Positions 1 through 6,319 of a stretch of 12,700 nt of DNA are shown here, piece by piece. The position numbers were made by a program, and so were the translations under genes. The notes under the pieces are model-generated. The model was not told the origin of the DNA. It was given only the letters and a program-made list of their open reading frames with translations, and searched no databases. Origin of the DNA: an uncultured Lachnospiraceae bacterium (GTDB taxonomy: Bacteria > Bacillota > Clostridia > Lachnospirales > Lachnospiraceae); NCBI GenBank assembly GCA_910587305.1, contig CAJUKV010000024.1, forward strand, positions 1-12,700, read 5' to 3'. How positions within the stretch are numbered: the first letter of the stretch is position 1; each line of letters starts with the position of its first letter.

Positions 1-17
1 CACTATGATACTCATAA

Positions 18-284
18 AATCAGGACCTTGTGGATAAAACTGCGGAAACTCAAGAATATGTTGATATATACAATGAATTAGCGCATAATTATAATTGCCA
101 AGATAAAAACCGAATGTCAGAAGCCTAAAAAAGAGAAAAGAAAAAATATGGAACAGATGGATATTTAGGAAAATCCGAAGCTGTTTATGCACTTAATCAC
201 GAAATTATTTTGAACAAAATGGAAACATTTTGGTTTCAATTTATCAAGGATAGGGGAATAAGGGCGAGCAGATGGAAAAAATAG
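18..284 (+). pseudogene. Broken reading frame of unknown origin with one internal stop
   Basis: One + strand frame stays open from about 18 to the TAG at 282-284 except for a single in-frame TAA at 126-128. The two halves read like real protein: the first contains VDIYNELAHNYN and the second YGTDGYLGKSEAVYALNHE. No start codon with a good ribosome binding site is visible and the upstream frame is closed by stops at 6 and 15, so the front is missing or shifted. I do not recognise the family. The surrounding DNA is clearly more A+T-rich than the rest of the window, which fits a decayed accessory gene. A chance open frame in A+T-rich DNA remains possible. Confidence 0.35.
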
Positions 285-341
285 AAAATCAATGATTTTA
301 CTTTTTAAATCTGAATGGGCGGCAAACCAAAGCAGCCCTAA

Positions 342-503
342 TTACTATTATTTAGTAATGCCTATGATTTTATCAGAGTAGCCTATGAGTCCCAAATTGC
401 CCTGAGCGGATTGCCTAAGAAATTGATAAAACGCTTTCCGTTCCAGGCAATAGACTATAATTACTTTTTCCAAAGTTTTAAAAGTATGGAGGAAAATTTT
501 TAA
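342..503 (+). pseudogene. Second gene remnant, C-terminal-like fragment
   Basis: This open stretch of 53 codons lies between stops at 339 and 501 in the same frame as the preceding remnant. It has no start codon at its front; its first possible ATG is internal. The protein text (for example AYDFIRVAYESQIALSGLPK) has normal composition and ends at a TAA. It could be the tail of the same decayed gene as 18-284, after the stops at 282, 306, 312 and 339, or of a neighbour. I do not recognise it. Outside these two fragments I see nothing else in 1-568. Confidence 0.28.
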
Positions 504-568
504 ACACACATAGCGTCAGGCAGAGAGCTGAAAAGGCTGAAAAGGCTGGGAAGGGTGAGGATAAAGCA

Positions 569-1222
569 ATGGGGAGTGGCATAAGCACTATAATACTTCA
601 TTTTCTGGTAACAGCTCTCTGTCTTGCAGGCGGAAGCATAAAAGAGGCGCATGCACAACCTGATTATGGGAAGGTCATGCAGGATTTTCTAAGAAATCAG
701 GAATACGCATCAGATTTCCACAATCCCGGCCAGGTGAGATTTGAACCGGCTTATATTGACGAGGACGATGTTCCGGAGCTTTTACTTTGCGAAGGAACCG
801 GACACATAGATGGAATCGTGATTTATAAGTATAACCCGGACACAGAGCGGATGGAAATGGTGGATTCCTTTTCGTCCTTTGGCCGCTTCGGTTATGCACC
901 CCGGCTGAATATAGTAAAAAGCAGCTATGGAAACCACGGATATTTTGCTTTCGTTTTTACAAAGATCGAGAAGGATTTCACAGTCACCGTAACGGACGCG
1001 CTATCAGAGGATGGCGGTGGAGTCCATTCTGAAGAGATACGGTATTATCATGGAATGGACAGCAATATTTATCATGGAACTTATTATGAAATGCCCAAAA
1101 AACCCATATCGGAGAAAGAGTATGACAGACTATTAATTGAGTTGATGGGCGGGCAGGAAAAGACGGTCGGGTATAATGAGATGACGGCTATAACGGAAGA
1201 AAATGTCGAGGGGATTCGGTAA
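569..1222 (+). CDS. Small secreted protein of unknown function
   Basis: A 217-residue protein with a clear N-terminal signal peptide: a hydrophobic stretch at about residues 8-20 and a likely signal peptidase I site after Ala29 (AHA before Q30). No lipobox is evident. The mature part carries the acidic motif DEDDVPELLL (64-73), then aromatic- and glycine-rich strands with IVIYKYN (83-89) and GYFAFVFT (124-131). This resembles secreted Firmicutes proteins in which a D-x-D-x-D-x-P-E-L loop precedes a beta-rich segment; calcium binding is possible but unproven. The start is the ATG at 569, with GGGTGAGG eight bases upstream. It stands alone after the decayed region and before the ilvE promoter. 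I do not know its function and cannot name a family. Confidence 0.7.
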   Translation: MGSGISTIILHFLVTALCLAGGSIKEAHAQPDYGKVMQDFLRNQEYASDFHNPGQVRFEPAYIDEDDVPELLLCEGTGHIDGIVIYKYNPDTERMEMVDSFSSFGRFGYAPRLNIVKSSYGNHGYFAFVFTKIEKDFTVTVTDALSEDGGGVHSEEIRYYHGMDSNIYHGTYYEMPKKPISEKEYDRLLIELMGGQEKTVGYNEMTAITEENVEGIR

Positions 1223-1336
1223 AGCATACAATGGGACAGCCTTTACACTTTAGAGACCATTTGCTATAAATACAAGCATCAAATACCGGTACGATTTGCG
1301 GGGATGGAAAGCAGGTGACTGCCTAATATGTGCCGT

Positions 1337-1361
1337 AAAGTCCATAAAAAGCATGGATTTT
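1337..1361 (+). terminator. Weak hairpin after the secreted-protein gene
   Basis: Nine-base arms AAAGTCCAT (1337-1345) and ATGGATTTT (1353-1361) pair with one G-T wobble around a 7-base loop. The 3' arm ends in four T's but no long T-tract follows. It may end transcripts from the upstream gene, but the stem is A+T-rich and weak. Confidence 0.3.
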
Positions 1362-1385
1362 ATATTCCGGCTTCCTTTGCGCCTA

Positions 1386-1414
1386 TTGACTTTTGCATAA
1401 AAAAGTACAATAAT
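1386..1414 (+). promoter_or_regulatory. Predicted sigma-A promoter of ilvE
   Basis: TTGACT (1386-1391), a 17-base spacer and AATAAT (1409-1414) match the vegetative consensus well. The site lies about 57 bases before the ilvE start codon, in an A-rich context. No T-box or other leader RNA motif is visible between it and the gene. Confidence 0.6.
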
Positions 1415-1470
1415 AAAAAAAGTTCAAAACATATTAACATTAACAGGAAACTTAAGAGGAGTGCGGGATA

Positions 1471-2493
1471 ATGGAGAAGAAAAATATTGACTGGGCTAAC
1501 CTTGGATTTAGCTATATTCAGACGGATTTCAGGTTTGTAGCCAATTATAAAAACGGCGCCTGGGATGAGGGCGCTCTTACGGAAGACGCCAATGTGGTTA
1601 TCAATGAGTGCGCGTGCGTTCTGCAGTATGCGCAGACCGTATTTGAAGGCATGAAGGCGTACACTACGGCCGACGGGCGAATCGTAACCTTCCGTCCTGA
1701 CTTAAACGGCGAGAGAATGGAACAGAGCGCGAAGCGTTTGGAGATGCCCGTATTTCCGAAAGATAAATTTGTGGAAGCAGTGCTTAAGACGATCCGGGCA
1801 AACGAGGCTTATGTGCCCCCTTATGGCAGCGGCGCGACGCTTTATGTGCGTCCTTTCCTGTTTGGGAGCAATTCGGTAATTGGCGTAAAGCCCGCGGAGG
1901 AATATCAGTTCCGTGTGTTTACTACTCCGGTAGGGCCTTACTTTAAAGGCGGGGTTAAGCCTCTTACCATCCGTGTCAGCGATTTTGACCGCGCGGCGCC
2001 AAGAGGTACAGGACATATCAAGGCGGGCCTTAATTATGCAATGAGTCTGTATGCAATTATGGATGCCCATAAGCAGGGTTATGATGAGAATATGTATCTT
2101 GATGCGTCCACCAGAACTAAGGTGGAGGAGACAGGCGGGGCAAACTTTTTGTTTGTCACAAAAGATGGTAAGGTGGTAACGCCTAAGTCGGATAGTATTC
2201 TTCCTTCTATCACGCGGCGTTCTCTTATGCAGGTTGCCAGAGAATATCTTGGCTTGGAAGCTGAGGAGAGAGAAGTTTATGCGGATGAGCTGAAAGATTT
2301 TGCAGAGTGCGGCCTGTGCGGCACGGCAGCAGTGATTTCACCGGTGGGAAAGGTAGTGAATCACGGAAATGAAATCTGCTTCCCCAGCGGCATGAATCAG
2401 ATGGGACCTGTGACCCAAAAGCTGTATGATACGCTTACAGGCATTCAGATGGGAACAATCAAAGCGCCCGAAGGATGGGTGGTGGAAGTATAA
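1471..2493 (+). CDS. ilvE: Branched-chain amino acid aminotransferase
   Basis: A 340-residue PLP-dependent class IV (fold type IV) aminotransferase, of the usual length for the IlvE type. It transfers the amino group between glutamate and the keto acids of leucine, isoleucine and valine in the cytoplasm. Landmarks in order: the FEGMKAY motif at 58-64; GTGHIKAGLNYA at 179-190, in which Lys184 is the expected Schiff-base lysine; VEETGGANFLFV at 218-229, the phosphate- and cofactor-binding motif; and CGLCGTAAVISPVG at 280-293, the conserved GTA turn near the C-terminus with two cysteines in C-x-x-C spacing. The ATG at 1471 follows AGAGGAG with 9 bases between. It has its own promoter and no adjacent ilv or leu genes, so it appears monocistronic. 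D-amino acid aminotransferase and aminodeoxychorismate lyase share the fold, but length and motifs fit IlvE better. Confidence 0.95.
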   Translation: MEKKNIDWANLGFSYIQTDFRFVANYKNGAWDEGALTEDANVVINECACVLQYAQTVFEGMKAYTTADGRIVTFRPDLNGERMEQSAKRLEMPVFPKDKFVEAVLKTIRANEAYVPPYGSGATLYVRPFLFGSNSVIGVKPAEEYQFRVFTTPVGPYFKGGVKPLTIRVSDFDRAAPRGTGHIKAGLNYAMSLYAIMDAHKQGYDENMYLDASTRTKVEETGGANFLFVTKDGKVVTPKSDSILPSITRRSLMQVAREYLGLEAEEREVYADELKDFAECGLCGTAAVISPVGKVVNHGNEICFPSGMNQMGPVTQKLYDTLTGIQMGTIKAPEGWVVEV

Positions 2494-2510
2494 GAAGCGA
2501 AATTTCTAAT

Positions 2511-2614
2511 GTCGTTTGTTAACCGAGTAGGGAAGGTTTTCTCCCTACTGGCTGTGCGGCTCGCATGCTGCCTTGGCAGCAAATTTCCGGATGCGGGCCT
2601 GTGCATAACAAACG
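2511..2614 (-). repeat. Structured intergenic repeat, copy A
   Basis: On the - strand this reads as a member of a five-copy family. Closing helix: CGTTTGTTA (2513-2521) with TAACAAACG (2606-2614), 9 perfect pairs. Long stem: GGCTCGCAT (2558-2566) with ATGCGGGCC (2591-2599), with one G-T wobble in + strand sense. Apical stem: GCTGCC (2567-2572) with GGCAGC (2575-2580). Second hairpin: AGTAGGGA (2526-2533) with TCCCTACT (2542-2549). The blocks ATGCACAGGCCCG and TAGGGAGAAAA (- strand) are shared with copy B. It lies between ilvE and larB, antisense to both. An open frame covering this stretch on the + strand is not protein-like. Confidence 0.8.
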
Positions 2615-2640
2615 CCGACACGCTTCGCGAGTCGTCTTAT

Positions 2641-2680
2641 TGTAAAAAGAAGGCGTTCAGGCTGTCAGCCCGAATGCCTT
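2641..2680 (-). terminator. Strong hairpin with T-tract on the - strand
   Basis: Arms AAGGCGTTCAGGCT (2650-2663) and AGCCCGAATGCCTT (2667-2680) pair over 14 positions with one mismatch and one wobble around a 3-base loop. Read on the - strand, the hairpin is followed by CTTTTTAC, a classical intrinsic terminator. On the + strand only CTTTCC follows, so it would end ilvE transcription less well. No - strand gene is visible to its right, so either it also serves ilvE or it belongs with the repeat that lies just beyond it on the - strand. Confidence 0.55.
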
Positions 2681-2801
2681 TCCGGAGTACATTGGGAAAT
2701 TGCTTGCTGCCGGATGTAAGTCACAATTGTGTGAATTTGAGGCAAATAAAGGAGACACAGTGGGCTGCGTTGAATGAAATTGGATGTAAAATCGCGCAAA
2801 G

Positions 2802-2813
2802 AGTGTCGACACT
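2802..2813. promoter_or_regulatory. Perfect 12-bp palindrome upstream of larB
   Basis: AGTGTCGACACT is its own reverse complement. It lies about 190 bases before the likely larB start, in otherwise A-rich non-coding sequence. A dimeric regulator site for the lar operon is possible. No known nickel- or lactate-responsive motif is recognised and no convincing promoter is seen next to it. Confidence 0.3.
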
Positions 2814-2985
2814 TGGTAAAATAATAAAGTAAAAGGATTCGATGAATTGCGAAACAGGGGGATGTGAAAATATTTGGCCGATAGATTTAGCCGATGTATT
2901 TTTAGATCTTTGGTTTCGCAATTATTTGTCGTTGGAAACAGACCTGCAGGCTATTGGAAACAGGAAGAATGAATTGAGAAGACAT

Positions 2986-2992
2986 AAAGGAG
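2986..2992 (+). promoter_or_regulatory. Ribosome binding site deciding the larB start
   Basis: AAAGGAG sits 8 bases before the GTG at 3001. This spacing, and the match of the resulting N-terminus to the usual LarB start, favours 3001 over the in-frame ATG at 2842. Confidence 0.7.
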
Positions 2993-3000
2993 ATCGTTTT

Positions 3001-3762
3001 GTGGAGGCAAGGGAAGTATTAGAGCAGGTAAAATCAGGAAAGATTTCTATAGAGGATGCGGAGAAATACTTTAAAAAACAGCCCTTTGAGGAAATGGGCT
3101 ATGCAAAGCTTGACACCCATCGGGAAATACGTTCCGGCTTTCCCGAGGTAGTTTATTGCAGTGGGAAGCCGGACGAGTATTTGGTCAATATTTATGTCCG
3201 TTTATTTGAGCAAAATGGAGAAGTGTTTGGAACCAGAGCAAGTGTCCATCAATATGAGGTGGTGAAAGAGGCGCTTCCCCAAGTCACATATGACCAGGTA
3301 TCCCATATCCTAAAGGTGGAAAAGCCGGATAAGGACGGATATGGGAAAATAGCCGTCTGCACGGCGGGCACGGCGGATATCCCTGTTGCGGAGGAAGCCG
3401 CTCAGACGGCGGAATATTTTGGCGCAAGGGTGGATCGGATTTACGATGTAGGCGTCAGCGGTCTGCACAGGCTTATTTCAAGGCTTGATATCATTCAGGA
3501 GGCAAACTGCGTGGTAGCGGTGGCCGGAATGGAGGGAGCCCTTGCCAGTGTGTTAGGAGGGCTGGTGAGCAGGCCGGTGATTGCGGTTCCCACATCGGTG
3601 GGATATGGGGCAAGCATGCATGGGCTTTCGGCGCTGCTGACCATGATCAATTCCTGTGCCAATGGAATAGCGGTGGTGAATATTGATAATGGCTATGGGG
3701 CCGGTTACATTGCCACACAGATCAACAGGCTTGGATGTGGGCGGCATGAGAAGGAAATGTAG
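3001..3762 (+). CDS. larB: Nickel-pincer cofactor biosynthesis protein LarB
   Basis: LarB carboxylates the pyridinium ring of nicotinic acid adenine dinucleotide and hydrolyses the dinucleotide, giving the pyridinium-3,5-biscarboxylate mononucleotide that starts NPN synthesis. From the GTG at 3001 the protein has 253 residues, close to known LarB. It has the typical N-terminus (short helix, then PFEEMGYAKLDTHREIRSGF at 28-47) and a C-terminal PurE-like (AIR carboxylase) domain. That domain shows VCTAGTADIPVAEEAA (119-134), VAVAGMEGALASVLGGL (172-188), PVIAVPTSVGYGAS (192-205) and NIDNGYGAG (227-235). The frame is open up to an ATG at 2842, but those 53 extra codons are not LarB-like and lack a comparable binding site. 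First gene of larB-larC-larE, with 39 bases before larC. Confidence 0.92.
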   Translation: MEAREVLEQVKSGKISIEDAEKYFKKQPFEEMGYAKLDTHREIRSGFPEVVYCSGKPDEYLVNIYVRLFEQNGEVFGTRASVHQYEVVKEALPQVTYDQVSHILKVEKPDKDGYGKIAVCTAGTADIPVAEEAAQTAEYFGARVDRIYDVGVSGLHRLISRLDIIQEANCVVAVAGMEGALASVLGGLVSRPVIAVPTSVGYGASMHGLSALLTMINSCANGIAVVNIDNGYGAGYIATQINRLGCGRHEKEM

Positions 3763-3792
3763 GCGCACTTTAATTGTGGGCTGCGGAAAACA

Positions 3793-3798
3793 GGGAGG
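3793..3798 (+). promoter_or_regulatory. Ribosome binding site of larC with two possible ATG starts
   Basis: GGGAGG is followed by ACTATGATG. Spacing is 3 bases to the ATG at 3802 and 6 bases to the ATG at 3805. The second is better placed; the difference is a single methionine. Confidence 0.6.
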
Positions 3799-3801
3799 AC
3801 T

Positions 3802-5190
3802 ATGATGGGCAATACACTATATTTGGAATGTTATTCGGGAATCAGCGGCGATATGACGGTTGCGGCGCTTCTGGATGCGGGGGCGGACAGGGAAGCGCTG
3901 GAAAAAGCGCTTCATAGCCTTCCGGTACATGGATATGAGGTGGAAGTAAGCCGGGTAAAGAAAGCGGGATTGGACGCATGTGACTTTCATGTGCGGCTGG
4001 ATAAGGAGCACGAAAATCACGATCATGATATGGAATACCTGCATGGGCATGCGCACAGCCATGACCAGGAACACGGACATTCCCACGGACATCATCATGA
4101 TGAAATAGCGTGTGAGCAGGGACATCCTCACGAGCATCACCCGCATGAGCATACAGGGCACACTCACACAGGACATACACACACGGATCATACGCACACC
4201 GGGCTTAGAGAAATTATGGAGATAATTGAGCAGGGAGAGCTAAGCAGCAGGGCTAAGGAGACTGCGATTAAAATTTTCCATGTTCTTGCAGAGGCGGAGG
4301 CCAAAGCCCACGGCGTTCCCATGGAAGAAGTGCATTTCCATGAGGTTGGGGCGGTAGATTCTATTGTGGATATTGTGGCGGTGGCGGTATGTCTGGACAA
4401 TCTGGATATCACAGAGGTAATCGTTCCTTTCTTGTGCGAGGGCAGGGGCACGGTAAGGTGCCAGCATGGTATTTTGCCCGTTCCGGTTCCGGCAGTAGCC
4501 AATATTGTGGAGGCACACCGGATTCCCATCCGGTTTACGGAAGTGGAAGGAGAGCTGGTTACACCTACGGGAGCGGCGATTGTGGCAGCCGTAAAGACAG
4601 GCGCCGAGCTCCCAAAGCAGTTTGTAATAAACAGGATTGGCATCGGAGCTGGAAAGCGGAACTATGAAAGGCCCAGCCTGCTGCGCGCCATGCTGATTCA
4701 GGAAAAGAATACATATCAAAGCCAAAGTTTAATCGAAAACGCAAAGAAGGAAGATTTTATTTATAAACTTGAGACAAATATAGATGACTGCACAGGAGAA
4801 GCCCTTGGATATACCATGGATAAATTGATGGCTGCGGGCGCCAGGGACGTGCACTTTATCCCCGTCTATATGAAAAAGAGCAGACCGGCCTATGAGCTTG
4901 CGGTAATCTGTGATGAAGACCGGATCAAAGCGCTGGAGAGGATTATCTTTCGGGAAACCACTACAATCGGCATTCGACGCGTTAAGATGGATCGTACCCT
5001 TCTCCCAAGGGATAATGATGCCATTACGCTGCCCGAGGGCGAGTTAAAGGTGAAAAAGTGCACGCTGCCGGATGGACAGGAGCGGCGCTATCCGGAATAT
5101 GACAGTGTCATAGCGCTGGCGGAAAAAAGCGGGAAATCCTTTTGGCAGGTAATGGATGACTTTCAAAAATCGCTGCCTGAGGACTTTTAA
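3802..5190 (+). CDS. larC: Nickel insertion protein LarC (single uninterrupted gene)
   Basis: LarC is the CTP-dependent cyclometallase that places nickel into the dithio-pyridinium pincer nucleotide. The 462-residue protein opens with the family signature LYLECYSGISGDMTVAALLD (6-25). It then has a very histidine-rich loop (about 70-132, 25 His, runs such as GHSHGHHHDE) suited to holding nickel. The core includes EVHFHEVGAVDSIVDIV (176-192) and GELVTPTGAAIVAAV (250-264). The C-terminal nucleotide and metal region includes LETNIDDCTGEALGYTMDKL (323-342), HFIPVYMKKSRPAYELAV (351-368) and RETTTIGIRR (384-393). In Lactiplantibacillus plantarum the two halves (LarC1, LarC2) are joined by ribosomal frameshifting; here one frame covers both. 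Start may be 3802 or 3805. It is translated between larB and larE, separated from larE by 49 bases. Confidence 0.94.
   Translation: MMGNTLYLECYSGISGDMTVAALLDAGADREALEKALHSLPVHGYEVEVSRVKKAGLDACDFHVRLDKEHENHDHDMEYLHGHAHSHDQEHGHSHGHHHDEIACEQGHPHEHHPHEHTGHTHTGHTHTDHTHTGLREIMEIIEQGELSSRAKETAIKIFHVLAEAEAKAHGVPMEEVHFHEVGAVDSIVDIVAVAVCLDNLDITEVIVPFLCEGRGTVRCQHGILPVPVPAVANIVEAHRIPIRFTEVEGELVTPTGAAIVAAVKTGAELPKQFVINRIGIGAGKRNYERPSLLRAMLIQEKNTYQSQSLIENAKKEDFIYKLETNIDDCTGEALGYTMDKLMAAGARDVHFIPVYMKKSRPAYELAVICDEDRIKALERIIFRETTTIGIRRVKMDRTLLPRDNDAITLPEGELKVKKCTLPDGQERRYPEYDSVIALAEKSGKSFWQVMDDFQKSLPEDF
4153..4203 (+). repeat. 15-bp tandem repeat inside larC coding for T-G/D-H-T-H
   Basis: Three 15-base units (4153-4167, 4168-4182, 4183-4197) and a 6-base partial unit encode TGHTH, TGHTH, TDHTH, TG. 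Third codon positions differ between units, so the protein pattern is better preserved than the DNA. It forms the end of the histidine-rich loop and may vary in copy number between strains. Confidence 0.7.
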
Positions 5191-5226
5191 GGTTTACAGC
5201 GCAAACAATGACATGGGGATTATGAT

Positions 5227-5231
5227 GGAGG
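5227..5231 (+). promoter_or_regulatory. Ribosome binding site deciding the larE TTG start
   Basis: GGAGG lies 8 bases before the TTG at 5240. The in-frame ATGs at 5213, 5222 and 5225 have no comparable site, and 5222 and 5225 would overlap or abut this one. Confidence 0.6.
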
Positions 5232-5239
5232 ATGGGAAT

Positions 5240-6058
5240 TTGGCAAAAAAAGAAAGACTCCTTTCGCTGATTAAAGGATATGCGCATGAGGATATCATGG
5301 TTGCTTTTTCCGGCGGCGTGGACAGCGCTCTGGTATTGAAAATGGCCTGCGATGAGGCAAAGAAAACCGGAAAGCAGGTGTATGCGGTGACCATACATAC
5401 CAGATTACATCCACTGAAAGAGATAGAAGAAACAAAAGACATATGTAAGGAAATCGGGGCGGAGCATATCGTTCTTAAGGTGGATGAGCTTAAGGAAGCA
5501 GGCATTATGAATAACCCGGTCAACCGCTGCTATCTGTGTAAAAAACAGATTTTCCTGAAAATCAAGGAGAAGGCGGCGGAGCTTTCCGTTCGGACTATCT
5601 TAGAGGGAACCAATGAGGACGACCTTCATGTGTACCGCCCGGGCATCAAGGCTTTGCGTGAGCTTGGGATTGTAAGCCCTCTTGCGGATGCGGGCCTTTG
5701 CAAGGAAGAAGTAAGAAAATTGGCGGCAGAGTATGGTTTAAAGACATCTTCCAAGCCTTCAACGCCTTGCCTGGCCACCAGATTTCCTTATGGGACAGCG
5801 CTTGACTATGAGATGCTGGCCCAGGTGGAGAAAGGGGAGGCTTATCTAAAAAGCCTTGGTTTACATAATATCAGACTCAGGGTCCATGGCGATATCGCCC
5901 GAATTGAGGTGGACGAGGACGCTTTTGGAATACTGACAGGACATAGAAAGGAAATCATTGAACGCTTAAAGGAGCTGGGATATATTTACATCACATTGGA
6001 TTTAGAGGGATTCCGATCCGGAAGCATGGATGTGAAGCTTGATTCCCGCGAGCAATGA
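5240..6058 (+). CDS. larE: ATP-dependent sulfur insertase LarE
   Basis: LarE adenylates the carboxylates of the LarB product and replaces them with sulfur, preparing the pincer ligand for nickel. With the TTG start it has 272 residues, near the usual 270-280. It carries the PP-loop SGGVDS (24-29) for ATP, the pair C97-x-x-C100 in NRCYLCKKQIF, the block LEGTNEDDLHVYRPG (121-135), and SKPSTPCLATRFPYG (171-185) with Cys177 at the sulfur-donor position. Having all three cysteines points to the [4Fe-4S]-cluster type described for Thermotoga maritima, rather than the single-cysteine sacrificial type of L. plantarum. The frame runs back to 5156, overlapping larC, but the binding site at 5227-5231 and family alignment favour 5240. 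If an upstream ATG is used, 5-9 residues are added. Last gene of the lar operon. Confidence 0.9.
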   Translation: MAKKERLLSLIKGYAHEDIMVAFSGGVDSALVLKMACDEAKKTGKQVYAVTIHTRLHPLKEIEETKDICKEIGAEHIVLKVDELKEAGIMNNPVNRCYLCKKQIFLKIKEKAAELSVRTILEGTNEDDLHVYRPGIKALRELGIVSPLADAGLCKEEVRKLAAEYGLKTSSKPSTPCLATRFPYGTALDYEMLAQVEKGEAYLKSLGLHNIRLRVHGDIARIEVDEDAFGILTGHRKEIIERLKELGYIYITLDLEGFRSGSMDVKLDSREQ

Positions 6059-6144
6059 GCCAAGTAGCTGCCTAAAGCCAACCGTTGGTTAACTTAGAGA
6101 TTTGGCGAATGCCGCGAGAGTAACATACCCCGCCGCTCTACAGC

Positions 6145-6252
6145 GTTGCAAGATGGATGGGCGGTTGCAAAACTTGGCTGTTGCACAATATATGCCAAAC
6201 CTCTAGCATATGGCTGCTATATATTGTATGAATCTGCCGTTTTGCAACATCC
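6145..6252. repeat. Long imperfect inverted repeat (about 100 bp) with GTTGCA repeats
   Basis: Paired arms, from outside in: GGAT (6155-6158) with ATCC (6249-6252); GTTGCAAAAC (6164-6173) with GTTTTGCAAC (6239-6248), 10 perfect pairs; GGC (6176-6178) with GCC (6236-6238); ACAATATAT (6185-6193) with ATATATTGT (6219-6227), 9 perfect pairs; and GCC (6194-6196) with GGC (6212-6214). GTTGCA also occurs directly at 6145, 6164 and 6180. It lies between larE and the next promoter. No T-tract follows either side, so it is not a normal terminator. A miniature mobile-element relic, an operator cluster or a structured transcript end are all possible. Confidence 0.6.
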
Positions 6253-6257
6253 CCTTG

Positions 6258-6286
6258 TTGACTTTTAGGGAAAGCGGGAATTTAAT
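6258..6286 (+). promoter_or_regulatory. Predicted promoter of the Fe-S aldo/keto reductase
   Basis: TTGACT (6258-6263), a 17-base spacer and TTTAAT (6281-6286). It directly follows the inverted repeat and is 33 bases before the chosen start codon, so this gene is probably transcribed separately from the lar operon. Confidence 0.5.
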
Positions 6287-6308
6287 TTATAACAACAGTT
6301 TTAAAATT

Positions 6309-6313
6309 GGAGG
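6309..6313 (+). promoter_or_regulatory. Ribosome binding site deciding the reductase start
   Basis: GGAGG touches the ATG at 6314 with no spacer but stands 6 bases before the ATG at 6320, which is therefore the likely start. Confidence 0.65.
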
Positions 6314-6319
6314 ATGAAA

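Noticed and set aside
1223..1470. Possible riboswitch upstream of ilvE (GCAGGTGACTGCC at about 1311-1323)
   Set aside because: Only a 4-pair hairpin is formed and no known riboswitch or T-box consensus surrounds it; it also lies upstream of the predicted promoter.
2509..2832. Open frame of 107 codons on the + strand after ilvE
   Set aside because: It runs straight through repeat copy A and the hairpin at 2650-2680, has no ribosome binding site and has no protein-like pattern.
3817..4197. Methionine- and valine-rich frames on the - strand opposite larC
   Set aside because: They mirror the histidine codons of the LarC loop (CAT and CAC read as ATG and GTG); the + strand gene explains them fully.
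4153..4203. Short regularly spaced repeats that could suggest a CRISPR array
   Set aside because: The 15-base units are adjacent without spacers and encode TGHTH in frame within larC.
5156..5239. Longer larE start overlapping larC
   Set aside because: The extra residues are not LarE-like and lack a ribosome binding site, whereas GGAGG is well placed for the TTG at 5240.
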